A DNA stretch of 53,849 nucleotides from Erysipelotrichales bacterium (GTDB lineage Bacteria; Bacillota_I; Bacilli_A; RFN20; CAG-826), in NCBI GenBank assembly GCA_022508535.1, contig JAFLUZ010000012.1, positions 1 through 53,849 of the forward strand. Reading direction: 5' to 3'. Position numbers and translations under genes: made by a program. How positions within the stretch are numbered: the first letter of the stretch is position 1; every line of letters starts with the position of its first letter. Below, in pieces: positions 24,578-33,074 of the stretch. The notes under the pieces are model-generated. The model did no database searches and was not told the origin of the DNA. It saw only the letters and a list, made by a program, of their open reading frames with translations.

Positions 24578-27055
24578 CTAATCTTCATCTTTTTTTTCTT
24601 CACTATTTTCACTACTTTGGGCTTGAATTAAAACCTTTGCACCTTTATTACTCGTCGAACCTTGTTGAAGTGTTTCAATAATACCATCAGCTTGCAAGCG
24701 ATTATATAAATCTCGAGCATTATTGAAATTAGCACGACATGTTTGTTGAATAAATGAAATAGAAACATAAGCCTTTTGTTGTGCTACAATTTGTTCTTTT
24801 AAATACTCATAACGTGCTTGATCTTCTTCATCAAAATCTTCACCAGGAATAAACTTTGGACCCATTGCGCTATGATCTTTTAAATCTAAGAATTCTGGGT
24901 TGTAATCTACTTTGTAATTATCTTTTAAAAATCCTACAACCCTTAAAATTTCTTTTCGATCAACATATGGACTTTGAACTCGAACAAAAGAATCCGAAGC
25001 GCCAAGAGATGCACAATCGATGAGTGAGTCACCACTACCTCTTAATCTTTCTGCACCACCTTGATTTAAGATTGTAACAGAGTCAACGGAGTTAGAAACT
25101 TTAAACGCTACTTTAGTTGCCAAGTTTGCTTTTAATGTACCAGTTACAACATCAGTAGATGGACGTTGAGTTGCAATACAAATATGAATACCAGCCGCAC
25201 GAGCTTTTGCACCTAACGATACGATTGGTTTTTCAATATCTTTAATAGCGAGAACTAAATCGTTATATTCATCAATAATAGTTACAATATATGGAAGAAC
25301 TTCTCCACCTTTTTCTTTCATTTCTTCATTATATTGACTTAAGTCAGTACAATAATTTTCTTCAAGTAAGACATATCTTCTTTCCATTTCTTGTTGTAAT
25401 TTTTTAAGAGCCATTTTAGCTTCTAATGGTTCAGAGATGATTGGACATAATAAATGTGGCATATCACGATATAAGCCAAACTCAACACGTTTCGGGTCAA
25501 CAATAACAAATCTTACTTCATTTGGAGTATAACGCATTAAAAGTGACAAAATCATCGCATGAACGAAAACAGATTTACCTGAACCTGATGTACCCGCCAC
25601 TAACATATGTGGGAATTTAGTGATTGTTGCTGTAACAACTTGACCAGAAACATCTTTTCCAAATGGAATAAGTAATGGTTTAGGTTTTAAATCCTTCATT
25701 GCTTCTAAAACTTCTTTTAATGTAACCATATCAATATGGACATTCGGTACTTCTAAACCCGATGTTGTTTTACCAGGAACAACTTTAACGAAACGTGCAT
25801 AAACACCACCTAAACGTTGAGCAACGTCATCAATAGTTTTAGCAATAGCGTTAACTGATGATGTGGCACTTGATTTAATGTCAAAGCGTGTAATAGTTGG
25901 ACCAACTGTGTATGTATCAACTGTTGCGCCCGCATGGAAATCTTTTAATGTCGCGTTAATAATTTCTTTTCTTTCTTCCGCAATTCCTTCATTAACGGAC
26001 TTCATTGATTTGCCATGTGCATCTTCAAGTAAATTTAAACTTGGATAAACATATTCATGATGTGGCGACACAGGCTTTATAATATTTTTACTAAAATGAT
26101 CCCTATTTGGAGAGAAATCATGTGTAGTTCGAATTGGAGCACGTTCTATGTTGTTAATAGATTCTTCTACTTTTTCTTCCTTTACCTCTTTTTCATCTTC
26201 AATATCATCTGCGAACATCTCATTTATTGGAGTAGGAGTATTATTTGTTGGAGCTTGCCATGTTATTGATGTTTCTCCTCTTCTTAATTCTGAACGCCTT
26301 GGTTTACTAATATTTTCGCCAATTGATTCATTAGAATTTACAAAATTATTACTAACACGTACTGGTGTAGTTTCGTTAATTTTTTCTTCTTCTTTCTTTT
26401 TACGTTTTTCTTCCTGGATTTTTTCTTCCTCTTCTAAACGTTTCGCTAATTTTTCTTTACGATTTTTACTAATTTCTTTTGTCTTTTTAATTATTTTCAT
26501 GACTAATTTAGCAAAGGTTAAATATAAACCAATCACCATTACTACTGCTACAACGATATGCGCACCAACACTTGTAATGGTAGAAACTAAAAGTGTTGCT
26601 AAGAATCTTCCTAGTAACCCACCACCTAAAAGATCTATTTTAGTAAGATTAATATTAAATATAGTATCTTTAACAACTAAATTACTAACTGTCGCATGAT
26701 AATTAGAAAACAAATTATCAAATCCTGCGTTTGCAGAATTAAAAGATGAACCAATCAAACTTGCGATAGCGATTAAGATAACACCAAGGAAAACTAAATT
26801 TACCTTAACTAAAAAAGTTTTCTTCATTAAGATTAAGTAGATTCCAAAAAACGCACCTATTAAAAATGGCACAAAGTAAAACACACCAAAAACATAGGCG
26901 GCAATGTATGTTAAAAAATTACCAATAAATCCGTTATTTAAAATGCCAATAAGACAAACTAAAAATAGCATTAATCCATATAGAGTATTTTCGGCATCTT
27001 TTGATAATAATTTTGCTTCTTTTACACTCTTTGGTACATGTTTATCCTTTGCCAT
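24578..27055 (-). CDS. ftsK: DNA translocase FtsK/SpoIIIE
   Basis: This ring ATPase pumps chromosome through the division or sporulation septum. The 825-residue product has four hydrophobic spans at the N-terminus (to about residue 190), a charged variable linker (about 190-340), the alpha/beta motor with Walker A AGTSGSGKS (about 485-492) and Walker B IIDEYNDL (about 588), and a C-terminal gamma winged-helix domain (YVSISFIQQTCRANFNNARD) that reads polar DNA sequences. I chose the ATG at 27055, with AAGGTGA 6 bases upstream, over a TTG at 27070. In a spore former the same protein may serve the SpoIIIE role; sequence alone does not separate the two. Confidence 0.93.
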   Translation of the reverse strand: MAKDKHVPKSVKEAKLLSKDAENTLYGLMLFLVCLIGILNNGFIGNFLTYIAAYVFGVFYFVPFLIGAFFGIYLILMKKTFLVKVNLVFLGVILIAIASLIGSSFNSANAGFDNLFSNYHATVSNLVVKDTIFNINLTKIDLLGGGLLGRFLATLLVSTITSVGAHIVVAVVMVIGLYLTFAKLVMKIIKKTKEISKNRKEKLAKRLEEEEKIQEEKRKKKEEEKINETTPVRVSNNFVNSNESIGENISKPRRSELRRGETSITWQAPTNNTPTPINEMFADDIEDEKEVKEEKVEESINNIERAPIRTTHDFSPNRDHFSKNIIKPVSPHHEYVYPSLNLLEDAHGKSMKSVNEGIAEERKEIINATLKDFHAGATVDTYTVGPTITRFDIKSSATSSVNAIAKTIDDVAQRLGGVYARFVKVVPGKTTSGLEVPNVHIDMVTLKEVLEAMKDLKPKPLLIPFGKDVSGQVVTATITKFPHMLVAGTSGSGKSVFVHAMILSLLMRYTPNEVRFVIVDPKRVEFGLYRDMPHLLCPIISEPLEAKMALKKLQQEMERRYVLLEENYCTDLSQYNEEMKEKGGEVLPYIVTIIDEYNDLVLAIKDIEKPIVSLGAKARAAGIHICIATQRPSTDVVTGTLKANLATKVAFKVSNSVDSVTILNQGGAERLRGSGDSLIDCASLGASDSFVRVQSPYVDRKEILRVVGFLKDNYKVDYNPEFLDLKDHSAMGPKFIPGEDFDEEDQARYEYLKEQIVAQQKAYVSISFIQQTCRANFNNARDLYNRLQADGIIETLQQGSTSNKGAKVLIQAQSSENSEEKKDED

Positions 27056-27070
27056 TTTATCACCTTCCAA

Positions 27071-27094
27071 ATTTTATTGATAAATCAATAAAAT
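27071..27094. repeat. Inverted repeat in the ftsK leader
   Basis: ATTTTATTGA / TCAATAAAAT with a 4-base loop, a perfect 10-bp stem placed just before the ftsK ribosome site. A TTGACA (27184-27189) about 130 bases before the start may be the -35 of its promoter, but no good -10 is seen. Confidence 0.5.
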
Positions 27095-27226
27095 ACACTA
27101 TTTATTATGGCATAGTTATAAAAACTAATAAATAAGAAAGTGCAAAAAAACTCAATAAATAAATATTTGAATGGAACAAATATTGTCAAAATTGAATTTT
27201 GATTATTTTTTAGGTTTTAATTTATC

Positions 27227-28387
27227 TTAGTTTTGACTATTTTCAGACTTTATTACTTCTTCGGCTTCTTTAATAATTTCTTTAAATTGTGTGGTGTTAT
27301 TTAAAATGTAATAAGCATAAAAATTTGCTTTAGTTATGTCTCCTCTTTTTTTATAGTATGTTAAAAGAGTCGAAGCATTAATTAGATTTATCAATTTTGT
27401 AGAATTCATAGGATATTTTTTTTCAATATATTCTATTTCTTCATTGCTACTAAAAATAATTAACATATCCTTCATATTCAATAATTGCTTATCATTTTCT
27501 TTATAATATTTTTGGAATTCTTCAATTAATTCATCTGCTCTTTGATATTCTTCTTTGTTGATATAATATAAAATTTCAATTGTTTTATATAATTTCAAAC
27601 TACTCTTATTTGATGGAACATCAATCACTTCAAACATATTTAACGCCTGATCTTTATTTACAATAAAAGAATAATTGACTTGCAATAGTTTTAGATATTT
27701 AATTGATTCTTCATGCAAATTATTTTTTAGAATTTCGTTTGTTTCAAGCATAAATTGTTCGTAATCAGCAGTTTTTGAAAACTTAATTAATATTTGAGTT
27801 AATTTATTTTTAAACCCATATACAACACAAGCGATAACTAATAAAAGAGAGGAAACTAGGAAATATTTACCTAAACCTTCTAAACTAGAATCAGCGAATA
27901 TGCAACTAATAAGTTTATACACGCCAATACCTAGTGGAATACAAAAAACCAAAACAATCGCAAAAAACACTATAAATCCTTTAGTAGTGTAAAAACCAAA
28001 TGGTAAGGTGAATCCTTTTCTTTCAAACGCTTTCTTTTTTGTTGGAACTTTATTAACTCTTAACACACTAATTATCATTAAAATAATGTAAATAAAAGCA
28101 AAGAGCCATATAGAGGCGTTTACTAAAACGAACCCTTCTTGAGTCAAAATGACAGTAGTTATTATACCTATTCCCAAATATACCCATCTTCCAATCGGAC
28201 GAGTATAAATTAATTCAGAAATTGCAAATAACACAATAAGAGAACCTAATATGCTCGGGATGAATTGTAAAAATCCATTCAAAATTAAACCATCTTCATT
28301 AATTTCGCCAAAAGTAATTGCAACAAAAGAAATCACTGTTGCTAAAATTAATTGACATAAACGAATTCCTAAAAGTTTTTTATTCAT
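27227..28387 (-). CDS. Tandem membrane/helical-repeat protein, copy 2
   Basis: The 386-residue protein has no recognised family. About six hydrophobic spans fill residues 5-200, in three pairs, followed by a cytoplasmic alpha-helical domain of about 190 residues with TPR-like periodicity (KTADYEQFMLETNEILKNN; EEYQRADELIEEFQKYY). It is clearly paralogous to the protein at 28489-29610, from the N-terminus (INEDGLILNGFLQFIPSILG) to the end (NTTQFKEIIKEAEEVI). I chose the ATG at 28387 with GAGG upstream. No neighbours hint at function. Confidence 0.65.
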   Translation of the reverse strand: MNKKLLGIRLCQLILATVISFVAITFGEINEDGLILNGFLQFIPSILGSLIVLFAISELIYTRPIGRWVYLGIGIITTVILTQEGFVLVNASIWLFAFIYIILMIISVLRVNKVPTKKKAFERKGFTLPFGFYTTKGFIVFFAIVLVFCIPLGIGVYKLISCIFADSSLEGLGKYFLVSSLLLVIACVVYGFKNKLTQILIKFSKTADYEQFMLETNEILKNNLHEESIKYLKLLQVNYSFIVNKDQALNMFEVIDVPSNKSSLKLYKTIEILYYINKEEYQRADELIEEFQKYYKENDKQLLNMKDMLIIFSSNEEIEYIEKKYPMNSTKLINLINASTLLTYYKKRGDITKANFYAYYILNNTTQFKEIIKEAEEVIKSENSQN

Positions 28388-28488
28388 ACATACCTCACAA
28401 AGCAAATTTTATTTTAAGTATTTAATCGGCAAATATTATAGACTAGCGAAACAAATTTGTAAATTTAAAAAAGAAAAATATCCTAAAA

Positions 28489-29610
28489 CTAATTTTGCAC
28501 AATATCTTCGCTTAACTTAATTATCTCTTTAAACTGCGATGTATTATGTAAAATATAGCGAGCATAATATTTTGCTTTTTTTAAATTACCACGCCTTTTA
28601 TAGTAATTTAAAAGAACAGACGCATTAATTAAACTTTCTACTTTTTTTCTTATTATAGAATATTTTCTTTCAATGTTTTTTATTTCTTTTTCACTATCAA
28701 GTACAGTTATAATATCTTTTAAAAATCGAAGTTGTTTTCTTGTTATACGATGTCTTGTTTGAAGCTCATTGATTAATTCATTTGCAGTTTTGAAATCGCT
28801 TTTAGCAATGTAGCAATGTATCTCAATAATTTTATATAACATTTGAGAAAATATTGATTTTGGTAAATCAATATTTGAAAACATTTGAATAGCACGGTCT
28901 TTATCAACTAAAAAAGTATACTCCACTTGCATTAATTTAAGTTTCAGCGTTGCTTTTCTAAACGAACTGTTTTCTAACATTCCGTCTATATCAAGCATAA
29001 ATCTTTCATAATCTGCGGTTTTCATAAATTCATTTATGGCATTTAAACACTTATTACCTTGACCTAAAAAAATACTCAACATAACAGCGAAAAATATCGT
29101 TGGGGCAAAAAACACTATTATTAAATATGGATATTCCCCTCCAGCAAATACGGCAAATATTAAACCGTAAAAAAAAGAAAAAAGAGCAAGCAATTCAAAA
29201 ATAATAACAACTAATATATTATTAACTGAAAAATATCCAACTGTAGTAGTAACTTTTCTTTTATTTGCATCATTTTTTATTTTAAAAACACTTATTAAGC
29301 TTAAAATAAAATAACCATTTGATACAATCCATAAATGTGTGTTAAACATATTTATTCCACCATAATGTAAAAGTATTATTGATACAAATGTTACAACTGC
29401 CAAATAAGATAATCTAATAATTGCCTCGAGTAGCTTCGTTTCAAAAGCTGTTAATAAAATAATACCAATTCCTAAAATGACTGGAATGTATTTTAAATAA
29501 TCATTCAAAACTAATCCTTCCTCATTCAATACACCAAACAATGGGAACAACATTAAAATTAATGCTAAAATTAATTGACTTATACGAAAATATAATAATT
29601 TCTTTTTCAT
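28489..29610 (-). CDS. Tandem membrane/helical-repeat protein, copy 1
   Basis: This 373-residue protein is the upstream paralogue of the 27227-28387 gene, sharing the layout of about six N-terminal membrane spans and a C-terminal TPR-like helical domain. Shared landmarks include LNEEGLVLNDYLKYIPVILG, KTADYERFMLDIDGMLEN, SIIRKKVESLINASVLLNYY and NTSQFKEIIKLSEDIV. GGTGA lies 6 bases before the ATG at 29610. The gap of about 100 bases between the copies has no terminator I can see. Membrane-tethered scaffold is one possibility; function unknown. Confidence 0.65.
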   Translation of the reverse strand: MKKKLLYFRISQLILALILMLFPLFGVLNEEGLVLNDYLKYIPVILGIGIILLTAFETKLLEAIIRLSYLAVVTFVSIILLHYGGINMFNTHLWIVSNGYFILSLISVFKIKNDANKRKVTTTVGYFSVNNILVVIIFELLALFSFFYGLIFAVFAGGEYPYLIIVFFAPTIFFAVMLSIFLGQGNKCLNAINEFMKTADYERFMLDIDGMLENSSFRKATLKLKLMQVEYTFLVDKDRAIQMFSNIDLPKSIFSQMLYKIIEIHCYIAKSDFKTANELINELQTRHRITRKQLRFLKDIITVLDSEKEIKNIERKYSIIRKKVESLINASVLLNYYKRRGNLKKAKYYARYILHNTSQFKEIIKLSEDIVQN

Positions 29611-29663
29611 ATGTTTCACCAATTTAATTATAAATTATGATGATATGTTTGTAAATTAACACA

Positions 29664-29690
29664 ACAAAAAAGCACCATATTAGGTGCTTA
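29664..29690 (-). terminator. Terminator overlapping the rnj stop
   Basis: AAGCACC / GGTGCTT (29670-29676, 29683-29689) with a 6-base loop; on the minus strand a T run follows. Confidence 0.85.
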
Positions 29691-31361
29691 ATCAATAATT
29701 TCTACAATTGGAACAACCATTGGGAAACGGCCAATTTCTTTTTTGATGTAACGTGTTGCCTTTTCCGTAAATACAATTTTAGCATCTTCTAAAGAAGTGT
29801 TTTTCTTTAGCGCGTTATTTATTGTTTCCACTAATAATTTAGTGATTTCTCTTAATATTGATTCTGATTCTTTTAGGAAAACAAAACCACGCATTTGAAT
29901 ATCTGGTCCTGCAATTATTTCTTTTTGCGCTAACGATACTGCTAAAGCAGCAATAATAACACCATCTTCAGATAATTTTTGGCGGTCTGTAATGACTTCC
30001 GACTTAACATCACCAACACCAATTCCATCAACCATCAAATTACCATTTTGAATTTTTTCGTTAGTAAGTTTTGCAACACCATCATTTATTTCAACAACCA
30101 TACCGTTATCGATGATAAAGACATTTCGATGGCTATACATATTTCCCATATGAACCGCAAGCATTGCATTAGCGAGCAAATGACGATATTCACCACTTAC
30201 TGGCAAGTAATATTTTGGTTTAAGCATGGAAATAAGTGCTTTTAAGTCATCTTCTCTTGCAGTCATTGATATATATGTTTTCCTACTTAAATTTGTAATA
30301 CTTGCTCCAGTACGATATAAATCATCAATGGCAGATGTTGCAATTATTTCTAAACCACTTTGTGGTGGGCAAGCTACAAGGAAAGAATCATTAGGGCTAA
30401 TAATAAAGCGTTTGTCATCAATTTCCCCTCTTGCAAGATCAGAAATCATTTCAAAGGCGTGCTCTCCTTCTTCCATCATTACAATGATAAGATCACTTTC
30501 TTTTACACGTAATAATTCATCATTACTAATGATGACATTCTTTCCTGGAATATATAATCCACAATTAGATAGTCTTTCATACATTTCTCGAACAAAGTCA
30601 TTATAAAAAGCAATTTTCTTATTATTAGCAGTAGCAAATCTCAAAATTTCTTCTAAACCATAAATATTTTTATCAAATATAGCAATATAGGTTCTTCCTT
30701 TACTCTCAAAAAGAACTCTATTTAATGTCGGAGTTAATTTATGAGCAGGTGAGGCATAACCTAAATTATCCGCTCCGCTTGATTCTGTCATTAAAAGCAA
30801 GACATCATTATCTGCAATTTGTGATAACTTTTTCAAATCATGATTATGTCCTTCAGTATCATTATATTCAACAATAAAGTCTCCAGAATATACAATAGCA
30901 CCACCATCAGTGTCAATAGCAATACCCGATGAGCAAATCATTGAGTGACAAGTTTGAAAGAAATGAACTTTGTGTCCATCAATTACGACATCATCACTAG
31001 GATTTACAATATTAAAATTATAAGTCATTGGCTTTCTTAAATATTGAAGTCCATAACTATCAATCATTGTTGCGGTAGCCTTGGAGCAATAAATTGGAGC
31101 TTTAATATATTTATACATAAATGGAATTGCCCCGATTTGCTCATTATGTCCATGTGACACCAAATATGCTTTTACACGATCTTTATTATCAAGTAAATAT
31201 TTATAATCAGGAATTATTAAATCAACACCCGGTAATGTTTTATCTGGATGTTTATTACCTGCATCAAGAATAAAAATATCATCATTTATTTCCACAACAA
31301 TTAAATTTTTGCCTCTTTCATCTAAACCACCTAAGGCAAAAACTTTTACTTTATCGCGCAT
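29688..31361 (-). CDS. rnjB: Ribonuclease J, J2-like with degraded metal site
   Basis: RNase J is a metallo-beta-lactamase/beta-CASP ribonuclease of the RNA-degradation machinery. The 557-residue protein is full length (lactamase, beta-CASP and C-terminal domains) and begins VKVFALGGLDERGKN. The canonical HGHEDH motif reads HGHNEQ (70-75), so Asp becomes Glu and the last His becomes Gln. The later HGEYR motif reads VSGEYRHL, and the conserved GH before it is missing (MTAREDD). The His of the 'THS' motif (CHS) and GDF are kept. This pattern parallels RNase J2 of B. subtilis, a poorly active partner of J1, so I infer a J2-type regulatory subunit. GAAAGGAAG precedes the ATG. Confidence 0.88.
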   Translation of the reverse strand: MRDKVKVFALGGLDERGKNLIVVEINDDIFILDAGNKHPDKTLPGVDLIIPDYKYLLDNKDRVKAYLVSHGHNEQIGAIPFMYKYIKAPIYCSKATATMIDSYGLQYLRKPMTYNFNIVNPSDDVVIDGHKVHFFQTCHSMICSSGIAIDTDGGAIVYSGDFIVEYNDTEGHNHDLKKLSQIADNDVLLLMTESSGADNLGYASPAHKLTPTLNRVLFESKGRTYIAIFDKNIYGLEEILRFATANNKKIAFYNDFVREMYERLSNCGLYIPGKNVIISNDELLRVKESDLIIVMMEEGEHAFEMISDLARGEIDDKRFIISPNDSFLVACPPQSGLEIIATSAIDDLYRTGASITNLSRKTYISMTAREDDLKALISMLKPKYYLPVSGEYRHLLANAMLAVHMGNMYSHRNVFIIDNGMVVEINDGVAKLTNEKIQNGNLMVDGIGVGDVKSEVITDRQKLSEDGVIIAALAVSLAQKEIIAGPDIQMRGFVFLKESESILREITKLLVETINNALKKNTSLEDAKIVFTEKATRYIKKEIGRFPMVVPIVEIID

Positions 31362-31467
31362 AAAATCTTCCTTTCAATCAAAACAAAATATTTTTAGCAA
31401 ATAGACAAATTATTTTTATAACTGTACTGCGTTGCTAGTATATCATTAAATTTAAAATAAATAAATA

Positions 31468-31815
31468 TTATTCTAATATTTCGCGTGTCGAAATCACATC
31501 AACACCAGTATTAAGTACATTTTTAATAATAACTTCATGCATCTTAATTGGTGCTTTTACTTCTACTTTATTAATTTCCTTCATAACATCAAACATCTTA
31601 CTTTTTTCTATTTCTTCACTAGTGATAACAGGAAGTCTACTAATAGTATTTGAAACTATCTTAACTGTTGATGTTAACATTCTTTTAGGACAAGTCATCT
31701 CGTTTATCGCATAAGGAATTCCACGAGGGCAACTATTTCCTTTAACATTATTATTTTCATCTATCGTAAGGTGACAGCCGCGAGGACAGACTATACAAAT
31801 AAGATTATGTTCCAT
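31468..31815 (-). CDS. DUF1667 protein, probable Fe-S partner of the FAD dehydrogenases
   Basis: The 115-residue protein matches DUF1667: an N-terminal CIVCPRGCHL (Cys7, 10, 14), Cys29 in GNSCPRG and Cys42 in MTCPKR, followed by a small domain with APIKMHEVIIKNVL. The cysteines could hold an iron-sulfur cluster. DUF1667 genes typically follow GlpA-like and pyridine-nucleotide-disulfide oxidoreductase genes, as here, 2 bases after the second oxidoreductase stop. The likely role is electron transfer in the complex; not proven. Confidence 0.88.
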   Translation of the reverse strand: MEHNLICIVCPRGCHLTIDENNNVKGNSCPRGIPYAINEMTCPKRMLTSTVKIVSNTISRLPVITSEEIEKSKMFDVMKEINKVEVKAPIKMHEVIIKNVLNTGVDVISTREILE

Positions 31816-31817
31816 TT

Positions 31818-33074
31818 TTATCTCTCCTTAATTTCGATGCTTAAAACTTTTGTATTTGGTTTAATTAAACTCTTTGTTACATCAATATTTTCCATTTCTG
31901 AAGGAATAAGATTTAATTTATATATTTTCTTAATTATTACATCATCTGCTTTAATCAATATATCGACATTTTGATATGGTTTTGTCGCTCTAAATTTTAA
32001 AGTAACTTTATCCTCTACATTTAAATAGTTAATGACTTGAGGAACAATATACCCAACACCCATTTCATTTTTTGTTGAAATTACATCGTGACCATAATGT
32101 AATTTATCATTCAAATAATTATATGCCCCTAAGGCAGATAAACGTGCTTCACGAGATACATAGTCCACTAAATCATGAACGTGTAAACCATTACCAGCTA
32201 CAAAAACGCCTGGGATTGATGTTTCATTATGTTCATTAACAATTGGTCCTCTTGTACGTGGATGAATTTTTAAATCTAATTTTGATAATAAATCTGTACT
32301 TGGAGTTAATCCAATTGATAAAAGTAATGTATCCACATCAAAATATTTCTCACTACCTTTAATTGGCATTAAACGTTCATCAACTTGACTTAATTCAATT
32401 CTCTCTAATTTTTCTTTTCCAATAACTTTAGTTACAGTATGTGATAAATATAAAGGAATATCAAAATCATTTAGGCATTGGACAATATTTCTATTTAACC
32501 CATTTGAATATGGCATAATTTCTGCCACGCCCAAAACTTTTGCGCCTTCTAAAGTCATACGGCGTGCCATAATAAGTCCAATATCACCAGAGCCAAGAAT
32601 AAATACCTTTTTACCTACTAAATATCCATCAATATTTAGATATTTTTGCGCGGTTCCAGCTGTAAAAACCCCAACAGGTCGATCACCAGGAAGTTGGATT
32701 GATCCAGCATTTCTTTCATAACAACCCATCGCAAAAATTATTGTTTTTGCTTCAATTTCTTGATATCCTTCTTTCTCATTTGTATAAACTACATGCTTTT
32801 CTTTTGTGATATCAGTTACCATCGTATTTAGTTTTATTTCCACATCAGTATCTTTTAGCATCTCAATAAAGCGATATGCATATTCTGGTCCTGATAGTTG
32901 TTCTTTAAATTCATGTAGACCAAAACCATTATGGATACATTGATTTAAAATGCCACCTAATACTGGATCTCTTTCAATAATTAAAACTTTTTTTATACCT
33001 AAATCAAAACATTCTTTTGCTGCAGCAAGTCCCGCAGATCCACCACCAATAATAACTACATTATAACTATTCAT
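31818..33074 (-). CDS. NAD(P)/FAD-dependent oxidoreductase subunit
   Basis: The 418-residue flavoprotein has the N-terminal FAD-binding motif VVIIGGGSAGLAAA, then GGILNQCIHNGFGLHEF, an internal second dinucleotide-binding motif VFILGSGDIGLIMA, and the C-terminal FAD motif IPGVFVAGNGLHVHDLVD. It is the small-oxidoreductase partner of the GlpA-like protein. The ATG at 33074 overlaps the upstream gene by 8 bases and has GGTGA 6 bases before it; the frame is open further upstream but begins with unrelated residues. Second gene of a three-gene operon. Confidence 0.88.
   Translation of the reverse strand: MNSYNVVIIGGGSAGLAAAKECFDLGIKKVLIIERDPVLGGILNQCIHNGFGLHEFKEQLSGPEYAYRFIEMLKDTDVEIKLNTMVTDITKEKHVVYTNEKEGYQEIEAKTIIFAMGCYERNAGSIQLPGDRPVGVFTAGTAQKYLNIDGYLVGKKVFILGSGDIGLIMARRMTLEGAKVLGVAEIMPYSNGLNRNIVQCLNDFDIPLYLSHTVTKVIGKEKLERIELSQVDERLMPIKGSEKYFDVDTLLLSIGLTPSTDLLSKLDLKIHPRTRGPIVNEHNETSIPGVFVAGNGLHVHDLVDYVSREARLSALGAYNYLNDKLHYGHDVISTKNEMGVGYIVPQVINYLNVEDKVTLKFRATKPYQNVDILIKADDVIIKKIYKLNLIPSEMENIDVTKSLIKPNTKVLSIEIKER

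Noticed and set aside
26148-26699. A 183-codon open frame on the plus strand opposite ftsK
   Set aside because: It lies opposite the variable linker and membrane part of ftsK, is Ser/Phe-rich low-complexity sequence and has no ribosome site or family match. It is a shadow of ftsK codon use.
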